Origin: Lunularia cruciata | Lineage: Eukaryota > Streptophyta > Marchantiopsida > Lunulariales > Lunulariaceae | Direction: 5' to 3' | NCBI GenBank assembly: GCA_948567375.1 | Contig: OX419755.1 | Coordinates: 77,956,931-78,020,930 of the forward strand | DNA: 64,000 bases | Part shown: piece by piece, positions 56,986 through 64,000 of the stretch | Layout of the letters: each line of letters begins with the position of its first letter | Position numbering within the stretch: position 1 is the stretch's first letter | Translations under genes and position numbers: made by a program | Notes under the pieces: generated by a model | The model's input: only the letters and a program-made list of their open reading frames with translations | The model's database searches: none | What the model was told of the DNA's origin: nothing

Positions 56986-58690
56986 CTCTTAAGTTGTTTG
57001 TACATCACATCTAAGCGATATATGTTGAAATGTTACTCACTAAATCAAAGATTCTATCAAAATAAACTTCGAAATCACCTTCACCGCATACGCGGCATGT
57101 ATACTCATATACATGTTTTTACTTCTTTTTTTACTCGGAGTATCTTCTTCTTCTTTTTAATGTACCCTTGCTCGTATCGGATCTGCTTGGAGGTCATCTT
57201 GACTGAAGAGTTGGAATTTGCAGACTAGAGTTTGTATCCTTAACCCGGGGAGAAGGTTAAATGCGGTTATCCTAACCCCGGTCGAAGAAGCCTCGAAGCA
57301 CCCGAGGGGCCGGCAGCCGTAGAATATTTGACTTCTGATCAATTCTTAGCCAGCCAGAAATTGACGCATGTGATGGACGATGGTTGGAGCTGGTGACACT
57401 AATTTCGTGTCTCCAGAGACGACGCTCGTGTGGTGCTGGGACCAGGAAAACCAAGGTTGCAATTTACTGGAACGCTGCTGCTAGGGATTGGATACACAAG
57501 TCCCATCAGTTTTTATTGGCCTATTACTACTCGCGTTTGGAACGGGAACAAAATTGGCCGGTAAGGTGGGTCCAGAAGTCTCGGAGCTGAGTTGAATATG
57601 TAACAAATTTTCTTCGGTGTACAGCTGGGAATCGGAGCGATTTGGCACCGCAGACACGCGAGTTGTGGGATTCTGTCTCCCAGTACCTAACGGAGAATGT
57701 TCTTCGTCTTTCATATTAAAGACATACGTGTGCCATGTGTTAGACCGCAAGTTTTCACGTCAAAGCAGTAAGGTCAGATCGAGAAGCATGCTTTCCTTTC
57801 CGGCTGATAGGCGGAATAAGAGATCGCTTCTGATTGTGCACACTCGATTCAAATCCCATACAGAACAATGTCAAACTCGGGCATAAGTCTAAAGTCGGGG
57901 TCGTTCCACCGGCAATTTCCTCGAGCTTTCGAGGAGCAAGGGGCCAAAGTGAGCCAACCTTTTGCCGAAAAAACTTCAAATCCCCAGGTAGGATTAAACT
58001 ACAAGCTTCTGGCGACATCATCATCGAAATGCTCATATCTTCCAGATTCCAATGAACAGTAGCGTGTTTTGGCTTACGTGAACTGTCACGCTTTCAGTAA
58101 GTGTATTTTAAGTCTAGAATTCAATGTAGGTTGACCAAAACGACGTCATCCAGTGCAGGTGAGAGCTTTGTCAGTCAACACGCTAAAAGCTATAGTACCT
58201 ATCCGCATGATTTAAGGTGCTAAATTCCAACCTGTCTGGCTTCTTCATCTTGTCTTCCAACTGAAGGAACAAGTTCGTTTTGCTTTCCTAGTCAGAGAAA
58301 GGCGACCGCGTCTGATATAACAAAGAAGGTGGAAAGACCCCATAAAGGCAGTTGTCGTGAGTTTTGAAAGATTTTAAAACGAGTTTTCTGTTCCGGACTA
58401 CTCGATCTTTGAAAGGCCGGTCTGATATAGTGGCCACGATTGGTCAATTCGCACTGAAGAAGAGTTGAGAAAGCCACCTCACGTGATTTATACCTTAATT
58501 TATACTACCTCTAGTCTATACCGCGTGTCTGTTGGACACAATAAAAGGAAACCGGAAAGCTCCTCGACTCTTCCGTATGTGTTTTTGGTTAGTAAATTTT
58601 GGGCAAAAGAATGTGCAATTCTTTCTCTATTTTTCTCTTTCGAGATGAAATTTTCGATTTTATATAATTTATATAATGATATTTCATGAA
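56986..58690. other. No gene recognised
   Basis: Several short overlapping frames exist on both strands. None shows a domain, a start context or splice-consistent continuation. Confidence 0.4.
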
Positions 58691-59709
58691 TATTTAAGAA
58701 ACTTGTAATGTGTAGCAAAACCACCGGGTTATCTCTAAGAAATCCTAGCACTGAGGTGCGTCACAATATTTATCCCTTACTCATATGGCTTGCGTAATTA
58801 AAAATGAAATTAATTGTATTATATAGATGAATAATATTTTACGAATTATAAATTTATTTATATTTTGTAAAGATTAATATTTATATTATATTATATATAT
58901 AATTATATATTAAAAATAATTCATAAATAAATTCATGGATAGATTATCAAATTCAATTGATAATATGAAAATATTAATTTATATGAAAAATTATATAATT
59001 ACAGATATTTTATGAGTGATAGTTATTTTAATTTTAAAATAAATTTTATCAAATAAATTTGATATTATATATTTTTGCATTTATCTATGTGAGGTAAGTC
59101 ATAATATTATTTTTATGGTAAGTGCGATTTTCTCAAAAGATCATTAAAATTTAAAATTATTATTAGATTTATTAGTTTGGTGTTAAATTTTGATTAAACA
59201 TGATCTAATTAAGAGATCCTTAAAATCCTAGAAGTTTATTAGACTTATTGGTTTGGTGTTAAGTCCGTTATGAACTCCATGAAATGGAGCTTGAGTTGCA
59301 TAGTACCTTAAGAAAAATTGGAATGTTATCAAATTTATTGGTATTGTGTTAAGTCCTCAGCGAAAACCATTCACTCATGAAATGAAGCATGAATTGCATA
59401 GCACTTTAAGAATTTTCACACGACATGCACAGTTAATGAAAAACCAAAAGTGAAATCAAATTTATTATATAGATAAATATTATTTTATGGACTAGTGAAT
59501 TTATTTATTTTATAAAAATAAGAAATAAATTAACCTGTATGATAAATTTATAAATTTATTTTTTAATAAAAATAATATATATCAATTTTAATAAATAATG
59601 TGTGAGAATATTATGAACTCTTATGAAACAAATTAGATAACAAAAATATTATCAGAATATCGACTCATCTCATGGATTAAATTAGATAGTTGTAATTTTA
59701 TTTTGGCAT

Positions 59710-60065
59710 TCATTCACATAAAAAAATCATAATATTATTTTCATGTCATTTAATATCTAATTAATCAAAAGATTTTGTGTTCAATCCAAAATCTTCAAGT
59801 CTTAGAAAGAAGTCTAAAAAATTGGAACGGTACAAGACAATTAGTTTCTTGTTAAATTTTCTACAAATGCAATTATTAGTTTTCACATAAAATAGATCAT
59901 AATATTATTTTCATGTCACTTAATATCTAATTAATCAAAAGATTTTTTGTTTCAAAAGATTGTGTTCAATCCAAAATTTTAAAGTCTTAGAAAGAAGTCT
60001 AAAAATTTTGAAAGGTACGAGACAATTAGTTTCGTGTTAAATTTTCTACAAATGTCATTATTGGT
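59710..60065. repeat. ~170-bp direct repeat in the AT-rich block
   Basis: Two copies start near CATAATATTATTTTCATGTCA (59729 and 59891). Both share CTAATTAATCAAAAGATTTT, TTAGAAAGAAGTCTAAAAA and GTTAAATTTTCTACAAATG. An older, more diverged pair lies at 59240-59410 (TGTTAAGTCC...GAATTGCATAGCA). Confidence 0.8.
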
Positions 60066-60119
60066 TTCGTGTTAAATCTTTTACACATACCATTCTCTTT
60101 GTGTATTGGGTTAAACTCA

Positions 60120-60121
<2 letters not shown>

Positions 60122-60172
<51 letters not shown>
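60122..60172. repeat. (TA)n microsatellite, ~25 units
   Basis: An uninterrupted TA run from 60122 to about 60172. Confidence 0.97.
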
Positions 60173-60176
<4 letters not shown>

Positions 60177-61489
60177 CAGTTATGACTGATTTTGAATATA
60201 AAATAAAATATTTTTACATGAATTTGATTATCAATTTTATAAATTTTTATTTTATTTCAAATATTTCAATTTTGAATAAGTCTTATTTATCTATATTTAT
60301 AAATTTTAATTAATTTTTTTAAAACTTGAAATCCATTATTATTTATTTATTTATGATCACCAATAAATTAATATTTATATATTTATTTTTATTAAGCATA
60401 TCACATTTCATATCAAGTTATTTCATTTATATATGCTCTATTTACAAGATCATGAAATATTAATATTATACAATAATAATTGAATTTCTTTTTTTTTTTC
60501 AACATGCATTTCATTTGTCTTTTCTTTAGTACATTTATAGAATTTAAAATCTATTTTTTATCCCATTGAACTATAATTTGAATAAAAGACTTTATTTTTT
60601 TTCTTGTATTTTTGAAATTTTATGTTCTAAATGTTGAATTGTCTTGCAAATAAATTTTATTTGTCTAATTTTTTTTAAATAATCTAATAATATATTCACA
60701 AAAATACTTCATTAAAATTTTTTTTATTCATTCAAAGTATATTACCATATGTAATTTTATGAAAAACATTTTGACATTGGTTACTGTAGTCTTTTTTGAA
60801 AAAAGTATATAATTGACCATAAAAAGAAATATATGTTATGAAAAATTAATATGAACAAACAAGAAAGAATGATTGGCCTTGAATTTTATTAGTATTCATG
60901 GTATAAATAAAACCAAAAAAGTTTATATTTAAAAATTATATTCTATTTTCAGTAATAAATTATATAATTAATAATAGTATTATATATATAATATTTAAAA
61001 TTTAGCATATATACCAAATGATGAAATAGATTAGTTTTATAATATAATATGATGATTTTAATTATAAAAAATAATAATAAAAAATAAATTTTTTGGTAGA
61101 AAAATTATATACTAATAAAACATTAACAACAAGAATATTAGAATATTAAGAAAAATTTATAATAAATTTAATATTATAATTTTTTTCCAAAATTAAATTA
61201 ATTATAATAAAATAATCACTTGATAATAATTCTAAAATACATTTATTAATTATTAAAATTTCATCATTTTGAAAAATATAATTTATATACTCATTCAAAT
61301 ATTTTTTGGTTGATATGTTTCTTTTGTTCCAAGGTAAATAATATCAATTATATTTTGCTTGATGGTCAATGGCACAATTTAATGATATGAAACAAAATTT
61401 AAAACAAAATTTTAAGAAAAAAACAAAATATTTCATCTTTATTTTTAATTTATTTATTTCTATTATATAACAAAGAGAATCTATTCAAA

Positions 61490-62385
61490 AAGAATTATAC
61501 CCTTGGATCATATATATATATATGTTACCGATTTCCACCCTTAGATTAGTTATATAGGTTGGTGAGGCATGTTGATACTTGTACTATTTGGTTGATCAAA
61601 CAAGTTTGACCTGAGAAAATCTTTGGAAAATAAATAAAAAATAAAAAATTTCAAAACAACATATACAAAAGCTTGAGAAAAAAATTAGATAATGAAATAT
61701 CAAAGTGAAAAATCACATTGGTGTTCTTCAGTGAGAACAACTATGAATGTTTAACATGAACTTGGGCTTTAGTATCTATAAAGAACATATAAGGCTTTTG
61801 AAAAGTTTTCTTGGAATGTTTTTGAAAATTATATTCTTAGAAGCTAAGCTAAGCTAATTGTGAAACTTCTTGAAAAATTTCCTTCTAAAAGCTGATTACT
61901 TGGCATACAAGCTAAGCTAGTCGAGAAACTTCCTAGGACGTTTCATCCTAGAAATCAACATTTGGTATACACATTACTTGATACTTGGAAGGTACCAAAT
62001 AGCTTATTAGATACTTCTAGAATATTTTTATAAATTTTGGCTAATTTGGTATATTTATTATTTCATTAATGTTGACCAACTCATTTGTAAATTCCATATT
62101 GTTAAAAATTGAGTGAAGTATCATTGGGAAACTCTTGACAAGATAAAAAAAAGGAAAATCTTTTAATTTTTTGCAAGAGAATATTTTTTTGAAGCCTAAT
62201 TCATTTTTTTAGATTTCCAAAATCTGCTCTCAAGTTTTCATGATATTTTTTACCTTTACATTATTAGTGAAAATATCTTTTTGGTGACACTTTTATATGA
62301 TCTACTTAGATTATCATATATAATGTCACTCGGATATTATCAAACTAATACCACCTTTAGGTAATATATCTAGCTAATGGTATTA
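61490..62385 (-). repeat. 3' LTR (family A) split by a family B LTR
   Basis: On the minus strand the LTR starts at TATAATACCATTAGCTAG (62385), right after the purine run AAAAAGGAGAAA. Its first half runs to about 62107. Its second half (matching 'tttgaccaatcaaataggac' of the copy at 1725) resumes at about 61650 and runs to 61490. The piece in between (about 62106-61680) matches the family B LTR at 1106-1560. Confidence 0.6.
61680..62106 (-). repeat. Solo LTR, family B, nested in the family A LTR
   Basis: The minus strand reads TTTAACAATATGGAATTTAC, then the AAGCTAAGCTAG and AGAAGTTTC blocks, then CACCAATGTGA. These are in the same order as 1106-1490 (TGTAACAATATGGAG..., AGCTTCTAGAAG..., CCCAATGTGAG). 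No internal coding sequence is attached, so it is a solo LTR. Confidence 0.55.
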
Positions 62386-63480
62386 TAAATTTCTCCTTTT
62401 TAAGATGCAATATCTTTGTTAATAAGTTGGTGCTCAAAAGATTAAACTAACACCAATCCTTTTGTCATATTAGCTATTTGCTTCCATGTTGCCTCATACA
62501 ATAGATACACTTTCCAATGGACGAGATATTACACACGCAAATGGCGGGTAGCACTAATACATTTCCAAAGAATACATTCAATTTTGTATTCTTCTATGCC
62601 ATCAATGAGTGTTTGACAAGGTCTAAATTCTTGTATGGAAGGAAAATGGAATGGTCTATATGCATATATGCGTAGCAAAGAAACATAGAACATTAGATGG
62701 ATCTTCATGTGTGGTGCTAGCCTAAGGTGATAAGCCACTATGCCAATTGAATGGATGATGGGAAAATGTCCAATAAAACAAAGTCTAAGCTTATGAGTGT
62801 TGGTAGTGGATAATCACACTTGATTACAAACATTGAACTCCATGTACCTATGATGTGCATCGGCGTATTATTTCTATCAATTTTGTACTATCTATGTGCT
62901 TGGAGTTCTACACACCTTGTTGGATTGTAGAAACAAAAGTTTTGATAACATCAACTTTTGTAACCATTAGGCAGATCTTTTACCAAGATTGAAGGTGTGA
63001 AAGGGTGTTCTCCCTATATTATCAAGAATGGTGTGACCTATGTAGATACATTTATTGAATTTTTGTAAGCAAATTCTACCCATGGAAGTAAGATGTTCCA
63101 CCTTTCTTGCTCTTCTAAGGTGAAGCTCTAGAGCATATCCTCAATAGTGTGATTACCCCGCTCTACTTGTCCATTGGTGTATGGATGGTATGATATGGAC
63201 ATAACAAGTTTAGTTTTGAAGATGCCAAAGATTGTTCTCCAAAACAAATTAATGAATTGAGTGCACCAATTGGTAATGAGCACTTACAACGATGAGAAAA
63301 GATTACAACTAAGTATAATTGAGTTAATTGTGAATTAGTCACATCCTTGGTCATAAGACGCATGAATCATTTTGATGAATTAGTCTACAAAGATTAAAAT
63401 GGAGTCAAAACCTAAGGTTATCTTGGGGAATTTACAAACCAAATCCATGTTGACATTGTTGTTGGGAAAATAATCTACAT
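62386..63480 (-). pseudogene. Chromovirus integrase and chromodomain, decayed
   Basis: Read on the minus strand, an integrase core block near 63200 (SYHPYTNGQVERGNHTIEDM) is followed by WVEFAYKNS, AYHLRLAPHMKIHLMFYVSL (the integrase C-terminal/linker pattern) and a chromodomain trace near 62520-62460 (about WKVYLLYEATWK). Stops and frameshifts are common. It is the same general element type as 1-1095, on the other strand and of a different LTR family. Confidence 0.8.
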
Positions 63481-64000
63481 GTTACATTAGCACTAGTTAG
63501 TAAGACACGTATTCTGAAAGATGGTAGGAGAGTAGTGGTAATGAATTTAGAATGGAAATATTATTGAAAGGGAGTGTTGGAATCATTTCAAGTTTTGGTG
63601 TGCCTTGAAAGTATATTTTTGTGTTATTGTAAGCTTGAAAGTTATTTTATTATGTTATTGTGCTCCAGGAGTTTTATTTTATTGGCAGCAGTGGATAATA
63701 TCTCAAAGAGAATGAGTTTACGAGTTAAGAGAAATATCAAAGAGAAATGCCTGGACAAAGATAGGAGAATCTATCAAAAGATAGGGGGTAGAAAGGAGAA
63801 GGGAAAGAAAAAAAAAGGAAAGAGTGGGATTTTGCAGCCGGAAGAAGGAAGCCTTCGTTTAGTATCGGCCGTTGGGACAAGACAAGAAGAAGAGTCAGTT
63901 GAACTCTTGGGAGGTTTTTTTGGACAGAAGAGGGAAGAGAGAGTTTTCTCAAAGGAGACCTCTATGCCAAACGAGGGATATCAAGGACAAAAAGGGAACA
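63481..64000 (+). repeat. Possible LTR start near the right edge
   Basis: AAAGGGAG directly followed by TGTTGGAATC at 63584 resembles the polypurine tract and LTR start common in Ty1/copia elements. No copia coding remnant could be read upstream and the window ends before an LTR end. The rest is purine-rich with no gene. Confidence 0.3.

Larger units (their letters stand above)
58691..61480. other. Extremely AT-rich block with degenerate repeats
   Basis: The base composition changes abruptly near 58690 and stays very AT-rich to about 61500. No coding frame of note is seen. The block includes a (TA)n run and partial direct repeats (listed separately). It could be decayed intergenic repeat, a matrix-attachment-like region or an old insertion of foreign AT-rich DNA. 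I see no organellar genes. Confidence 0.5.

Noticed and set aside
57220-57310. Possible tRNA-like fold (AACCCGGGGAGAAGGTTAA)
   Set aside because: No A-box and B-box pair and no cloverleaf could be drawn. No tRNA or rRNA was found anywhere in the window.
60101-60313. Small ORF with Ile-Tyr repeats
   Set aside because: It is a translation of the TA microsatellite.

Overview
This is nuclear DNA from a plant: intron-rich genes with GT/AG junctions, large LTR-retrotransposon remnants and an EMS1-type receptor kinase. One gene (42710-51246) reads as DNAAF5/HEATR2, a factor for assembling ciliary dynein. Flowering plants have no cilia, so I infer a land plant with swimming sperm (bryophyte, lycophyte or fern; short introns make a bryophyte my first guess) or a close streptophyte relative. 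The species cannot be fixed from sequence alone.

Layout. 1-10.5 kb is a graveyard of mobile elements: two chromovirus-type LTR families, a PIF/Harbinger transposase fragment, a LINE-like 3' tail and an internally deleted Ty3/gypsy copy. 10.5-20.2 kb is the most interesting part. It holds a minus-strand Ty3/gypsy element with gag, two CCHC knuckles, aspartic protease, a cytosine-5 DNA methyltransferase domain and the start of reverse transcriptase. Its gag gene is split by a 3738-bp insertion with a 5-bp target duplication that carries unrelated coiled-coil ORFs. 20.2-20.6 kb is a LINE-like coding fragment.

22.9-28.2 kb is a 14-exon gene for a multi-pass membrane protein with a C-terminal RING (475 aa as assembled here). 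28.2-36.5 kb has no gene I recognise apart from a decayed LRR pseudogene and a LINE-like 3' end. 36.6-41.6 kb (minus) is a 7-exon CCHC zinc-knuckle gene (537 aa). It is divergent from the 20-exon DNAAF5 gene at 42.7-51.2 kb (857 aa). DNAAF5 is convergent with a single-exon LRR receptor kinase at 51.75-55.18 kb (1142 aa). 55.2-58.7 kb has no recognised gene. 58.7-61.5 kb is extremely AT-rich with degenerate repeats. 61.5-63.5 kb is a decayed minus-strand chromovirus whose LTR is split by an LTR of a second family. A possible copia LTR start lies near the right edge.

The three intact multi-exon models were assembled by hand from splice sites and family similarity. Every intron phase closes and each frame ends at a plausible stop, but no transcript evidence was available. 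The four host genes show no operon-like or shared-pathway link. The divergent zinc-knuckle/DNAAF5 pair may share a promoter region.
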